This document shows positions 36,731-45,671 of a stretch of 64,000 nucleotides of DNA, one piece after another; the first letter of the stretch is position 1, and every line of letters starts with the position of its first letter. The translations under genes and the position numbers were made by a program. Origin of the DNA: Gammaproteobacteria bacterium. GTDB lineage: Bacteria; Pseudomonadota; Gammaproteobacteria; Ga0077536. The stretch is taken from NCBI GenBank assembly GCA_024235015.1, contig JACKNG010000002.1, positions 248,001-312,000 on the forward strand, in the 5' to 3' direction. Below the pieces are notes generated by a model, which ran no database searches, was not told the origin of the DNA, and saw only the letters and a program-made list of their open reading frames with translations.

Positions 36731-37057
36731 TCAGAACTCGCGATACCCCTCCAACGCCTTGGCCGATCGGTACAGGGCGATACCGGCGCCCATCTCCACC
36801 GCGACCGTGCCGACCTCGGCAATTTCCTCGGGCGACGCCCCGAGGCGTTGCAGGGCCGCGTTGTGCCACGCGATACAACCGTCGCAGCCCTGCACGATCG
36901 CAATGCCGAGCGCGATAAGCTCCTTGGTTTTCACGTCCAGCGCGCCGTCGGCGAAGGTCGCCTGGGCCAGCGCGCTGAAGGCGGCGATGGCCGCGGGCTG
37001 GGCCTTGGCAAAGGATTCGATGAGTTGCCTGGCCGCCTGCTCGATGTCCGGGTTCAT
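36731..37057 (-). CDS. AhpD-like carboxymuconolactone decarboxylase family protein
   Basis: A 108-residue member of the CMD/AhpD fold. The KTKELIALGIAIVQGCDGCIAWH core carries the family's Glu, the C58-x-x-C61 pair and H65, the AhpD-type redox site. Such single-domain proteins are usually peroxidase-type or thiol-disulfide-active oligomers; the substrate is unknown. The ATG at 37057 follows GGAGG by 6 nt. It stands alone between tRNA-Leu and the VPLPA-CTERM gene. I cannot separate AhpD-like from other CMD subfamilies. Confidence 0.88.
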   Translation of the reverse strand: MNPDIEQAARQLIESFAKAQPAAIAAFSALAQATFADGALDVKTKELIALGIAIVQGCDGCIAWHNAALQRLGASPEEIAEVGTVAVEMGAGIALYRSAKALEGYREF

Positions 37058-37268
37058 GCTGTGCCTCCGTTGTGGTGTGGGCGGCATGATACGCATGCCG
37101 CCGCCTACCACGACGGGCCCGTACGATTACCCCCGCCGCCCCTGGGTCCGGGCCTGCCGCCGAACTGGTTTCCCCGCGCAACCCACCCTGACTTCACCTT
37201 GCGGCCAGGTCGCCCCCGCCCGGACGCCCCGCTCTTGCCGTTCCTGTTCGCAACCGGGGGGCCAAACG

Positions 37269-37296
37269 AAAACGGGCGTCCTGAGACGCCCGTTTT
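37269..37296 (-). terminator. Rho-independent terminator of the VPLPA-CTERM gene
   Basis: A perfect 12-bp stem (AAAACGGGCGTC with GACGCCCGTTTT) closes a 4-nt loop. Because the arms start and end in A4/T4 it works in either direction. It lies 25 nt beyond the stop at 37322; on the plus strand no gene runs into it. This is the clearest intrinsic terminator in the window. Confidence 0.9.
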
Positions 37297-37321
37297 CATG
37301 CATGACAGGGTCTGAGGGTGT

Positions 37322-38002
37322 TCAGGCGCGCCGGCGCGCTCCCACCGTCACCAACCCTACCAACGCCGCGCCGAGCAGGCCTACGGCCGGCGGCAGGGGT
37401 ACCGGGGTGGTTCCGATCATCAGCATCGCGCTCGACTTACCGATGTCGGTGGCGGTGACCGTGGGGGAAAAAGCGATCAGGGTGTTCGACACGCTGAACG
37501 TCACTTCGGTCACGCCTGGCCCGAGATTGACCGTGTCGAGGCTGATGCCGACATTAGTGCCGCTGCCACCGGTGAAGAAGGCGCCGGCCGGATTCAGGGC
37601 CTGGCTGCCATTGAGCACGCCCGTCAGGGTGATACCGGCGACGCCGCCCGCGGCCACCGAGTAATCGTAGATTTCGCCGTAATCGATCGTCGTCAGGTAG
37701 TAGCCCGGCTGAGCCGTGATGGTCACGGCAAAGTTGTCGACGGGGAGAGCTGGTACGCCGCCCGTCGAACTGGCGGTGAACGCCTGGAGTCCGACCTGCA
37801 AGGTATCGCCGTCGCCGACCGGGACCGAGGTGGCAGGGTCGAACAGAGACGCGAGGCCATTGCCGGAACTGGCATTCGAGAAGGTGACGGTAGCGGCCTG
37901 GGCGATCGTCATCGCACCGGTCAGGGCCACACCGAGGAGCAACCGGCCGACGAGCCGGGTGGCCGGGCGTGCGGGAAGGCTTGGGGCTGAGAGTCTGTCC
38001 AT
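37322..38002 (-). CDS. Secreted protein with VPLPA-CTERM (PEP-CTERM-like) sorting signal
   Basis: A 226-residue exported protein. Residues 1-36 are a signal peptide ending in a TIAQAA-type site. The body is rich in Gly, Ser, Thr and Val with no Cys, resembling a beta-sandwich adhesin or matrix protein, and I recognise no enzyme domain. The C-terminus reads TPVPLPPAVGLLGAALVGL, a short membrane segment and then RRRA, which is the tripartite VPLPA-CTERM form of PEP-CTERM signals. Known PEP-CTERM proteins are processed by exosortase and are often tied to exopolysaccharide. The ATG at 38002 lies 8 nt after GGAG. It has its own promoter and terminator. Confidence 0.82.
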   Translation of the reverse strand: MDRLSAPSLPARPATRLVGRLLLGVALTGAMTIAQAATVTFSNASSGNGLASLFDPATSVPVGDGDTLQVGLQAFTASSTGGVPALPVDNFAVTITAQPGYYLTTIDYGEIYDYSVAAGGVAGITLTGVLNGSQALNPAGAFFTGGSGTNVGISLDTVNLGPGVTEVTFSVSNTLIAFSPTVTATDIGKSSAMLMIGTTPVPLPPAVGLLGAALVGLVTVGARRRA

Positions 38003-38380
38003 AGTGTCCGCTCCAGATAGAGGGCTGATTCTTACTGTTTGCATCAATGCGCCGCGATCCGCGTTGTCGCGTCCCGCGAGCGGCTCCCCCCGGACCCGTG
38101 TCACATTAAACGCCCGCGACACGTTTGTTGGCAATCGCCGCGCAGGCTCAAAAAGCGTGGCTGGTTCACACTTTGACCCGATACCGCTCAAGTTCCGCGG
38201 CGTTCGGCCGGTGGCCTGTCCCGCCATGGCGGCAACCACCCTGTAACCTCGAGATGCGATCCGATTGCGAATCGGCACCGGGCGCGACCGCGGCGCCCGC
38301 CCTCCCGGCATGGCCAGCCGGGCTATTCTCAGCACGGTCATCACACCAGGCGCGGCGGGACGCCGCGCCGGCTCATCTGC
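38003..38380. other. Intergenic region upstream of the VPLPA-CTERM gene
   Basis: These 378 nt hold the candidate promoter at 38105-38134 and a 5' leader of about 95 nt; beyond 38135 I see nothing I can support. Frames crossing it lack ribosome sites and have the arginine/proline-rich make-up of chance translations in GC-rich DNA. Confidence 0.6.
38105..38134 (-). promoter_or_regulatory. Candidate promoter of the VPLPA-CTERM gene
   Basis: On the minus strand TTGCCA (-35) and TTTAAT (-10) are 18 bp apart, four and five matches to consensus. Transcription would start near 38098. Confidence 0.5.
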
Positions 38381-38668
38381 TCAGGCCGTCTTCGGTTTGC
38401 CGATGACGATGTGCTTGGTGCCCTTCACCCCGCGGCGGGCGTTCATCTCCTTGGCCAGGCTCGAGGCATGGCTCAGGACGTGGTCCTTGGTTCCGGCGCG
38501 GAAACCGGTAATCGGGGCATAGCCGCCCTCGATGACGTAGCGATAACCGCTCGGCCCGTTCTGATCGAGCTTGCATTTCTCGAGCTTGGTCACGTGGTAG
38601 ATGGGGCGCTTGTGATCGGGAGTGGCCTCGGTGGCCGGGGCTTCGGAAGTCTTTCGTACTGCACTCAT
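38381..38668 (-). CDS. Small basic protein of unknown function (95 residues)
   Basis: I do not recognise a family. The ATG at 38668 lies about 6 nt after GGAGAG, a convincing ribosome site, and codon use matches neighbouring genes. The product opens with a flexible, charged stretch (MSAVRKTSEAPATEATPDHKR) and continues YHVTKLEKCKLDQNGPSGYRYVIEGG, with one cysteine, then a basic, lysine-rich C-terminus (GTKHIVIGKPKTA). It has no signal peptide or membrane span. It is isolated, with more than 300 nt empty on each side. Confidence 0.65.
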   Translation of the reverse strand: MSAVRKTSEAPATEATPDHKRPIYHVTKLEKCKLDQNGPSGYRYVIEGGYAPITGFRAGTKDHVLSHASSLAKEMNARRGVKGTKHIVIGKPKTA

Positions 38669-39004
38669 GCTCTCTCTCCAATGGACCGGTTCTGGTCTGC
38701 ACGTCCGCGCACGGCGGGAACGGCGGCAGCACCGGGCAGGCACCGGCCGCTGGGTGCGTCACGGACGCTGGGCGAGCGGCGTGGAGCCGCGTCGGTTCAG
38801 GGCGGGGGGACGGCGAATAATCGGTTCAAGAGAACTGAAATCAACCGGGTGAGATCGGGCTCTTCTTTGTTATGCCTACACCCCTGTGCGTGACACCCTA
38901 GCATGCCACGGTGGCCACGAACAATTTCCCGTACCGTGTCGTACGGCCGCGACAGGCCTGGAAGCGCCCCTGGCGCCCACCCGCGACGCGCCGTCCGGCC
39001 CGGT
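38669..39004. other. Intergenic region between two unknown genes
   Basis: No gene is evident in these 336 nt. A relatively A/T-rich patch at 38815-38880 has TTGATT and GATTAT on the minus strand 16 bp apart, a weak possible promoter for the 95-residue protein. Nothing else stands out. Confidence 0.5.
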
Positions 39005-39433
39005 TCAGATGGACGGGATGAGCGCCTCCAATCGCCGACTTGCCGCCTCGCAGGCCGGTACCGCTTCAGGCAGGGCCAGGCCCTGGAAAAAGCCCAGGCG
39101 ACGCCCCTCGATACGCGCCGTGACGGCCGCGTTCAGGGCACGGCAGGAGTCGGTCATGCGGCGCTCGGCGCGCTGCAGGGTCGGATCCGACGGTTCGTCG
39201 CCGGCCGGCGCCAGGGCGGTCGCCATGATGAGGTCGTTGAGCACACGGTTGTGGTAGCGGAACACGTGCTCGACGTAGGCGGCGAACTGTTCGCGCCCAT
39301 GGTAGGCCGTCGTGCCGTCCGGGTAGCGCACCTGCACGGTGCTGCACGCGGCCAGGGCAGCGGCCAGCGTGCTGCACACGGCCCCCCGCAGCCGTCTGCC
39401 GCACAGACCGCGCAATCGCACCGGTTCCTTCAT
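39005..39433 (-). CDS. Putative lipoprotein of unknown function (142 residues)
   Basis: A basic N-terminus (MKEPVRLRGLCGRRLRGAV) leads to a short hydrophobic run and the lipobox LAAC, predicting a lipidated, exported protein from the cysteine at residue 30. The mature part is mostly helical with scattered Cys (two besides the lipid Cys). It begins TVQVRYPDGTTAYHGREQF. I recognise no domain. It is the last gene of a minus-strand run that includes the NahK-like kinase 63 nt upstream, but the two need not be linked. Confidence 0.7.
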   Translation of the reverse strand: MKEPVRLRGLCGRRLRGAVCSTLAAALAACSTVQVRYPDGTTAYHGREQFAAYVEHVFRYHNRVLNDLIMATALAPAGDEPSDPTLQRAERRMTDSCRALNAAVTARIEGRRLGFFQGLALPEAVPACEAASRRLEALIPSI

Positions 39434-39496
39434 CGCGACGTCCCCGCGCCGGGCGACCTGCCCTGCAGAGACTATAGCCGAGTGGTCACGGCAATC

Positions 39497-40561
39497 TCAG
39501 GCGGCTGTCGTCGTACCCCGCGCGGCGACGATGGCCTCGGCGGCGACGCGCTGCTCGCGCAGGCTCGCGGCCGCCCGCAACTGGCCGCGGGCACGGGCGA
39601 GGTTGTGCTCGCCGCGTCCCGGGTAGCGCGCGGAATCCCAACCGAAATAACGTTCGTCCAGTGCATCGGCGAGGAAACGCGCGGCCAGCTCGACATGGAT
39701 GGCGAGCGTGGCGGCGACCACGGCGCCGCGTTCGACCGCGTCGAGCAACCCGGGTGCACCAGTCTCGTAGCCCGCCATGGCCGCGGCCATACGTTCGAGA
39801 TCGATGCGGGCCGTGGGCGCATCCTCGGCGCCGGGATTGCACCAGGAGCGCAGTGCATCACCCAGTTCCAGCACGACGGGCATCCGGGCCAGGGTGTCGA
39901 GATCGATCAGGCACAGTGCGTCGCGACCGTCGGCGTCGAACAGCACGTTGGAAATCTTCGGATCGCCGTGGACCAGGCGCGGCCGCATGACGGGCAGCGG
40001 GCCGAGCGCGGTAACGGCCGCTTCGACCTCGGCGGCGAGCACGGCCACGTTGTCCGCCAGCCGATGGTACGGATGGGCCGCGATCGCCTGTGCCAGGTTG
40101 GCGAGGTGCCGCTCGAGGTCATGGACCGGCGGCCGGTCGCGCTCGATTTCGCCGGTGAAATCTGCCAGCGCGGCATGGAAGCGGCCGAGCAGCTGCCCGG
40201 CAGCCCGGGCCTGAGCCGGCGTCCTCAGGGCGTCGAAGGCACGGCCGTCGATCCAGGTCAGCAAGCGCCAGCGCCCGTCCGGCAGGACGACGTCGGGCGC
40301 GCCCGTGGCCGTCGGCACGAGTTCCGGCGTGAGCATGCCGCGCGCCCGGAGATGCGCCGTGACGCGCGCGAGATTGCGGTTGACCGCGTCACCGAACACC
40401 GGGTGCAGGCGTTGCAGCGCGTAGCGTCGGCCGTTGCTGGCGGTGACGCGCACGGTGAGATTGATGAGGCCCTGGGGCACCCGGGCGAGCCGGACATGAA
40501 CACAGTCGTAGTGCTTCAATGCCGCCTCCGCGGCAGCGCGCCAGGCGTCGCTCTCCGTCAC
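39497..40561 (-). CDS. Phosphotransferase of the aminoglycoside/NahK-like kinase family
   Basis: A 354-residue kinase-like protein with the APH catalytic core: VHGDPKISNVLFD (H198-G-D200, N205) and CLIDLDT (D220, D222), corresponding to the Brenner and DFG-like motifs. Two residues of this core, the K in HGDPK and the IDLDT spacing, resemble N-acetylhexosamine 1-kinase (NahK) and homoserine-kinase-like relatives more than drug-modifying APHs. A sugar or amino alcohol substrate is likely, and antibiotic resistance is not suggested. The start is a GTG at 40561, 29 nt after the preceding gene; the frame further upstream is arginine-rich non-coding. Confidence 0.85.
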   Translation of the reverse strand: MTESDAWRAAAEAALKHYDCVHVRLARVPQGLINLTVRVTASNGRRYALQRLHPVFGDAVNRNLARVTAHLRARGMLTPELVPTATGAPDVVLPDGRWRLLTWIDGRAFDALRTPAQARAAGQLLGRFHAALADFTGEIERDRPPVHDLERHLANLAQAIAAHPYHRLADNVAVLAAEVEAAVTALGPLPVMRPRLVHGDPKISNVLFDADGRDALCLIDLDTLARMPVVLELGDALRSWCNPGAEDAPTARIDLERMAAAMAGYETGAPGLLDAVERGAVVAATLAIHVELAARFLADALDERYFGWDSARYPGRGEHNLARARGQLRAAASLREQRVAAEAIVAARGTTTAA

Positions 40562-40590
40562 GGCCGCGCTGCCCGATCGCGTCCCGGCGA

Positions 40591-40878
40591 CTAATCGCCG
40601 GCGCTGGCGGCGGGCGCGGCGGAGTCCGCCGGCGTGTCGTCCCGGGCCGCGGCGGCGAGCGCCGCACCTTCCCGCGCCAGGCGCTCGCGCATGCGCGAGT
40701 GCTGGGCCGGGATGGAATACGGGTGATGGTTCGGCTTCAGACTGCCGTCCTCGCGTACCCACGACGGGGGCACGTTGCTGACCCGCGCCTGGCCATCGGC
40801 ATCGACCCAGCGATAGAACTCGGCGTGCGCGGTGGCTGCCGGAAGCCCCAGCAGGCAGGCCAGGGCCAGCGCCCTCAC
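40591..40878 (-). CDS. DUF4124-type periplasmic protein
   Basis: A 95-residue exported protein: signal peptide MRALALACLLGLPAATAHA followed by EFYRWVDADGQARVSNVPP, the YxWVDxxGxxxxSxxPP signature of DUF4124 domains, and an Ala/Asp-rich tail. Function of the domain is unknown. It starts at a GTG that overlaps the stop of the upstream 142-residue protein as GTGA, so the two are probably translated together. Confidence 0.85.
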   Translation of the reverse strand: MRALALACLLGLPAATAHAEFYRWVDADGQARVSNVPPSWVREDGSLKPNHHPYSIPAQHSRMRERLAREGAALAAAARDDTPADSAAPAASAGD

Positions 40879-41303
40879 GCGGGCTTGTCTCGGGGGACGT
40901 CGTCGCGCGCAGCGAGCCGGGCGAGCGCTTCGTCGCGTTCACGCGCGACCCGCGCGGTTTCGGCCAGCGCTTCGAAAGCCGAGCGTTCGGCACGTTCCGC
41001 GCGTTCCAGCGCCGCGCTGCGCTGTTCGCTCAGCATGACCTCGCGCCGCGAGGGCCCGAACAGGCTGCGCCAGAAACCGTCGCCGGCACCTTCCTCGATG
41101 CCATCCTCGACGTCACCCATGGCTGCACGCAGCTCGGCGAACTCGGGCCGCGCGATGTGCGCGTCGCCCAGCGCGAGCAAGGTATCGAGCAACTGCACCT
41201 CGGCGCTGCCGACGGCGCCGTATTCCTGCACGAGGCGGGCGATCCGGGCGAGCGCCCAGGCTTCGCGAAAGCCGGCGTCACCGGCAGCGAACTCTATGTG
41301 CAT
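40875..41303 (-). CDS. Unknown protein with charged coiled-coil tail (142 residues)
   Basis: No family recognised. The ATG at 41303 lies 6 nt after a GGGGGAGG ribosome site. The first half (MHIEFAAGDAGFREAWALARIARLVQEYGAVG) looks like a small helical bundle; the C-terminal third, rich in Ala, Glu and Arg (RSAALERAERAERSAFEALA), is a likely coiled coil. No signal peptide. It overlaps the DUF4124 gene by 4 nt and lies 79 nt after the M16 peptidase. Confidence 0.75.
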   Translation of the reverse strand: MHIEFAAGDAGFREAWALARIARLVQEYGAVGSAEVQLLDTLLALGDAHIARPEFAELRAAMGDVEDGIEEGAGDGFWRSLFGPSRREVMLSEQRSAALERAERAERSAFEALAETARVARERDEALARLAARDDVPRDKPA

Positions 41304-41382
41304 GAGCGGCCTCCCCCCGTGGCGAGCGTGCGCGAGAGCGTCTCCGAAGCCCACCGCCATTGCAATCCCCGGCGGCGCCTGC

Positions 41383-44274
41383 TCACAGCCGGTGCGGGAC
41401 GAGCCCGGCGGCGCGGAATGCGGCCTCCTGGGCCGTGCCGCCGAGTGCCGCACGCCGCCCCTTTGCCCGCCCAAGGTAACGCGCCGCAACGCCGGCGAGC
41501 GCGTTGTGGTCGACGCTGAGGACACGCTCCCGGAACGCGCGCCGCGCAGCGTCCGTACGGCCGCACAGCTGACTGACGAAAGCGCGCTCGGCCTCGCCGG
41601 CTGGCGAGCGCGGCTGGTCCAGGGCCCGGATCGTGCCGAGGATCGCCTCTTCGAGGCGTTGCGCATCGCGATCACCGCTGACCCAGTCGAGCGCACGTTC
41701 GAAATCGTCGAACGTGGCCGTGACCCGCGGGTCACGATACGAGAACAGGCGGAAAGTCTGGCTGTCTGCATCGTAGCCCGCCCCGGAGCCGTAGGCGCCG
41801 CCCTTCTCGCGGATTTCCCGGTGCAGGAAGCCATCCTGGAGGTAACGGCCGAGTACGGCAAGCACGGCGGCATCGGGCTCCGATTCGTGGACCGCCGGGT
41901 AGGCCTGGGCACAGAAGTTGACCGTGGCATTGACCAGCCAGGCGGTCGGCTCGCCGCCGCGCGGCGCATCGACGGCGAACCTGGCGGCGTCCGTTACCGG
42001 CGCTTCGAGCAGCGCCGCGCAGGCGGCTTCCGCGCCACCGAGGCCGCGGCCTTCCCCGATGAGGGCGACCTCGCGCGGCGCCCCGAGGAGTTTGGACCGA
42101 ATGCCGCAAAAAGCCGCGACCAGCGTTTCGAGGTCGCCGCGATCTCCTTCCTGCCGCGCATAGCGCTTCAGTGCGCGGATTGCGCTGATGCCGTCCCAGG
42201 CCTCGTCCAGCGCGGCCTGCGCGGTGAGGTCACGCGCAGCGCTCAGTACCGCCAGCTGGTGACCCCGATCGGTGATCGACTGCTCGGCCTCGGCGCGCGA
42301 TTGCTGCAGCAGTTCGAGCAGGCGTTCGCGCTCGTCGAAGCGGACCCCGGCAACCATTTCGGCGACGACGTCGATGATCGCGTCGCGGCGGCGCTCGAGG
42401 CCCTTGCCACTGATTACCAACCAGGCCTGCGCCGGCTCGGCGCAAGTCGGGCCGGGACGTGCGATGGCATAGGCCGAGAAGCTGCCGATGCGCGCGCGTC
42501 GATCCTGCACAGCGAGGTAGTCCTCGGCGCCGCAGCCGAGTTCGTCGACATACTCGCACCACAACGGCAGCACGGCGCGTTCGACGGCGTCGAGTGCGGG
42601 CAGGCGGTAGGCGCAGCGCACGCGGAACACGCCGTTGGTGCCGCACTCGTAGACATGGATCGGGGCTGGGCCGGGAACCACCCGCGCGGGTCGCTGCAGC
42701 GGCGTGGGCGCTGGAATGTCGGCCAGGGTCACGCGCGGCAGGCAATCGGCGTCGTCGGGCGCGGCCTGGCGCTCGGCGAGCGCCACGGAGGCCGCCTCGA
42801 GCGCACTACGCGCGCCCTCGTCGAGCGCGGCGCCGGCGCGCGCCAGTCGCGCGGCTTCGGCCTGCGCGTCGCGGGCCGCCTTGTCGCCATCGGGGTTCAT
42901 GACCACGCGCACGCGGTGGGGGTTGTCGAGCAGCACACGCCGCACCAGGGAGCGGACGAAGTCGCGCTCGCCGAGACGCGCGCGAAAACGTTCGAGCACC
43001 GGGTCGAGATCGAGCAGTGCGCGCGGTTCGCGGCGATACAGCGCGCCCGGCAGCAGACGCCCCATCAGCTGCAAACCGAACGGGTAACCATCGCCGCCGA
43101 TGTCGCGCTGGGCCATCTCCAGGCGGTCCATGGCCGCCTCCAGGGTCTCCCGCGGGGCGCCGTCGGCAGCGAGCCGCTCGAGCACCCCCAGGATGCCGCG
43201 CTCGAGGGCCTCGGCGTGCACGCGATCGCTACCCTCGACGCCGCAGATGAAGATCAGCTGGCGGGCCGAATCGTCCACGCCGCACAGTTCCGACGGCGCC
43301 TCGGCGAGGTCGGTCGTCTCGAGGAAATGGCGCAGCGGCGAGGCGCCGTGTTCCAGTAACAGGGACGCCAGCAGGTGCATGGCGATGACGTCGTCGGCAT
43401 CTGCCGCATCGCCATGGACCCAGGCCCACACGATGTGCGTGCCGGGCTCGTCACCCGGCTCGGCGGCATAGGCGGTCTCCACCGCGCGCGGTACTTCGAA
43501 CGGCGCCTGCGGCAGGCTGACCAGCGGCGCACGCCGCTCGTCGAAGCGCTGCAACACACGTGCGCCGATACTTGCCTGGTGTTCGGCCACGGGGAAGCTG
43601 CCGTAGGTGAGGAACACCGCGTTCGACGGATGGTAATGGCGGGCGTGGAACGCCGTCAGCCGTGCGTGGTCGAGCTCGGGAATGATTGCCGGGTCGCCGC
43701 CACTGTTGAAACGGTAAACGGTGTCCGGAAAGAGCGCGCCGTGGACATGCTGCCAGAGCTGGGCGAGCGGCGAACTCATCGCCCCCTTCATTTCGTTGTA
43801 GACGACGCCGTGGTACTCGAGCCGCGCGCTGTCAGCGTCCGGGGCGAGTTCGAAACGCCACCCTTCCTGCGCGAAATCGAGCGGATCGAGGCGTGGGAAG
43901 AAGACCGCGTCGAGGTAGACCTCGAGGAGGTTGTCGAAGTCCTTACGGTTCTGGGTCGCGAACGGGTAAGCGGTGCTGTCGGTGCTGGTGAAGGCGTTCA
44001 TGTAGGTGTTCAGGGAACGCCTGAGCATCATGAAGAAGGGGTCGCGCACCGGGAAACGCTGGCTGCCGCACAACGTGGTGTGCTCGAGGATGTGGGCGAC
44101 GCCGCTGGAGTCCTCGGGCAGGGTCGGGAAGGCGACCATGAATGCGTTGTTGGGGTCGGCACAGTCGAGATGGTAATGGCGTGCGCCCGTCGGGGAATGG
44201 ATGTATTCCTGCAGGTCGAGGCCGAGCGAGGCCACGCGCCCGGCGCCGACCAGTTCGAACGGTGAATTGCTCAT
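41383..44274 (-). CDS. M16C-family zinc metallopeptidase, presequence-protease (PreP)-like
   Basis: A 963-residue peptidase of the insulinase superfamily. The inverted zinc motif HILEH (H61, E64, H65) and the downstream glutamate in VVYNEMKGAMSSP (E161) form the active site; the second half (from about residue 500) is the catalytically inert half that closes the chamber, including a GGAYGSGAGYD motif. Length and the LCGSQRFPVRDPF motif match the M16C/PreP branch, which degrades short unstructured peptides. No signal peptide is visible, so it is presumably cytoplasmic. It starts 13 nt after the HAD gene. Confidence 0.93.
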   Translation of the reverse strand: MSNSPFELVGAGRVASLGLDLQEYIHSPTGARHYHLDCADPNNAFMVAFPTLPEDSSGVAHILEHTTLCGSQRFPVRDPFFMMLRRSLNTYMNAFTSTDSTAYPFATQNRKDFDNLLEVYLDAVFFPRLDPLDFAQEGWRFELAPDADSARLEYHGVVYNEMKGAMSSPLAQLWQHVHGALFPDTVYRFNSGGDPAIIPELDHARLTAFHARHYHPSNAVFLTYGSFPVAEHQASIGARVLQRFDERRAPLVSLPQAPFEVPRAVETAYAAEPGDEPGTHIVWAWVHGDAADADDVIAMHLLASLLLEHGASPLRHFLETTDLAEAPSELCGVDDSARQLIFICGVEGSDRVHAEALERGILGVLERLAADGAPRETLEAAMDRLEMAQRDIGGDGYPFGLQLMGRLLPGALYRREPRALLDLDPVLERFRARLGERDFVRSLVRRVLLDNPHRVRVVMNPDGDKAARDAQAEAARLARAGAALDEGARSALEAASVALAERQAAPDDADCLPRVTLADIPAPTPLQRPARVVPGPAPIHVYECGTNGVFRVRCAYRLPALDAVERAVLPLWCEYVDELGCGAEDYLAVQDRRARIGSFSAYAIARPGPTCAEPAQAWLVISGKGLERRRDAIIDVVAEMVAGVRFDERERLLELLQQSRAEAEQSITDRGHQLAVLSAARDLTAQAALDEAWDGISAIRALKRYARQEGDRGDLETLVAAFCGIRSKLLGAPREVALIGEGRGLGGAEAACAALLEAPVTDAARFAVDAPRGGEPTAWLVNATVNFCAQAYPAVHESEPDAAVLAVLGRYLQDGFLHREIREKGGAYGSGAGYDADSQTFRLFSYRDPRVTATFDDFERALDWVSGDRDAQRLEEAILGTIRALDQPRSPAGEAERAFVSQLCGRTDAARRAFRERVLSVDHNALAGVAARYLGRAKGRRAALGGTAQEAAFRAAGLVPHRL

Positions 44275-44287
44275 GGAAAGCTCGTCG

Positions 44288-44983
44288 TCATCCTCGGTTG
44301 AGGCGCTGGATCAGCGCCGGTAATTCCGCCAGGCTCGCGATTTCGGCCGCGGCCGGCGCAAGCTCCGCCGGCCAGGTCATGCCGTCACGATTGACCCATA
44401 CCGCGGCCAGTTCCGCGCGGCGTGCGCCCTCGACATCGTACAGCGGCTGATCGCCGACATGGATGGCCGCGGCCGCGGCGACCCCTGCCACGTCGAGCGC
44501 GGCACGGAACATCGCCGGGTCGGGTTTACGTACCCCGGCTTCGGCGGGCGAGATGCAGGCCTCGAAGTGCTCGGCGACGCCGGCGATGGCGAGGTCCGCA
44601 TTGCCATTCGTCAGCGCCACCAGGGTATGGTTCCGAGCCAGCTCCGCCAACGTCGGCAAGGCGTCGGGGAACAGGTCGACCCGGCTGCGCTCGTCGACGA
44701 ACACGGCCACCCCCTCTTCCGCCCAGTGCGACGGACAGCCGACCTCCGTGAGCAGCTCGCGCAAGGCCGCTTCGCGCAGACGGGTGAAATCATGTGCGAT
44801 CTCGGGGCGCTGCGCGGCGAGCGCGCGGCGGTGCTCGCGCATGGTCTCGACGCTGTAGCGCGCCGTCAGATCCGGCGCGCGCGCTTGCAACCAGGCGTAC
44901 TGGGCGCGCTCGGCGCGCACGAAGGCCGGGCGCGGATCCCACAGCGTGTCGTCGAGGTCGAGCAGAATGGCCTTGATCACCAT
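44288..44983 (-). CDS. HAD-family phosphatase, YigB-like
   Basis: A 231-residue haloacid-dehalogenase hydrolase. Motif I is LLDLDDTLW (nucleophile D9, acid D11), motif II VALTNGN, motif III the lysine in GVRKPDPAMF, motif IV HVGDQPLYDVEGA. The arrangement resembles E. coli YigB, an FMN phosphatase, but substrate cannot be assigned from sequence. The ATG at 44983 is preferred over an out-of-context extension. Divergent from yajQ; followed by the M16 peptidase in probable operon. Confidence 0.9.
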   Translation of the reverse strand: MVIKAILLDLDDTLWDPRPAFVRAERAQYAWLQARAPDLTARYSVETMREHRRALAAQRPEIAHDFTRLREAALRELLTEVGCPSHWAEEGVAVFVDERSRVDLFPDALPTLAELARNHTLVALTNGNADLAIAGVAEHFEACISPAEAGVRKPDPAMFRAALDVAGVAAAAAIHVGDQPLYDVEGARRAELAAVWVNRDGMTWPAELAPAAAEIASLAELPALIQRLNRG

Positions 44984-45172
44984 GTGGCATTCCTGGCGGT
45001 CGGGGTACAAACCGGGTACAGACGGCGCGGCAAGAGCCATGCGACCGGTGCCTCGCGGGTCACGGGCGGCACGGTCCGTCCGTGGACGATATACTCGTGC
45101 GTCCGCGCGGCGCAGCCGCGGTGTGATGATACTACGCCGCCGATCCATCCCTGCCACGACGGGTGCAAAGCT

Positions 45173-45655
45173 ATGCCTTCATTCGACGTCGTCTCCGAAA
45201 TCGACAAGCACGAACTCGCCAACGCCGTCGACCAGGCCGTACGCGAACTCGGCCAGCGTTTCGACTTCAAGGGCACCAAGGCGCGCTTCGAACACGACGA
45301 CAAGCTCATCACCCTGGTCGCCGAATCCGAATTCCAGACCCGCCAGATGCTCGACATCCTGCACGGCAAGTTTGCCAAGCGCGGCCTCGACATCAACTGC
45401 CTGGAACTCGGCCAGGTAGCCAGCAACGTGGCCGAAACCCGCCAACCGGTGACGGTCCGCGAGGGCATCGACAAGGACCTCGCACGCAAGCTGGTCAAGC
45501 AAATCAAGGACAGCAAGCTCAAGGTCCAGGCCCAGGTGCAGCAAGAGCAGGTCCGCGTGAGCGGCAAGAACCGTGACGACCTGCAGAAAGTGATGGCCCT
45601 GCTCCGCGAAGCGGATATCGACTATCCCCTGCAGTTCACGAATTTCCGCGACTGA
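45173..45655 (+). CDS. yajQ: Nucleotide-binding protein YajQ
   Basis: A 160-residue member of the YajQ/UPF0234 family of two KH-like domains. MPSFDVVSEIDKHELANAVDQA at the N-terminus and RFDFKG, the KRGLD segment and QVRVSGKNRDDLQKVMALLR are highly conserved. YajQ of Xanthomonas is a reported cyclic-di-GMP receptor, and the E. coli protein binds nucleotides and RNA. Which role applies here is unknown. It opens a plus-strand group with two small genes 16 and 7 nt apart. Confidence 0.96.
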   Translation: MPSFDVVSEIDKHELANAVDQAVRELGQRFDFKGTKARFEHDDKLITLVAESEFQTRQMLDILHGKFAKRGLDINCLELGQVASNVAETRQPVTVREGIDKDLARKLVKQIKDSKLKVQAQVQQEQVRVSGKNRDDLQKVMALLREADIDYPLQFTNFRD

Positions 45656-45671
45656 GCGCGACGCCGGCGCC

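Noticed and set aside
39497..40561. Aminoglycoside resistance gene
   Set aside because: The fold is shared, but the catalytic motifs resemble NahK-like metabolic kinases and the surroundings are ordinary chromosome.
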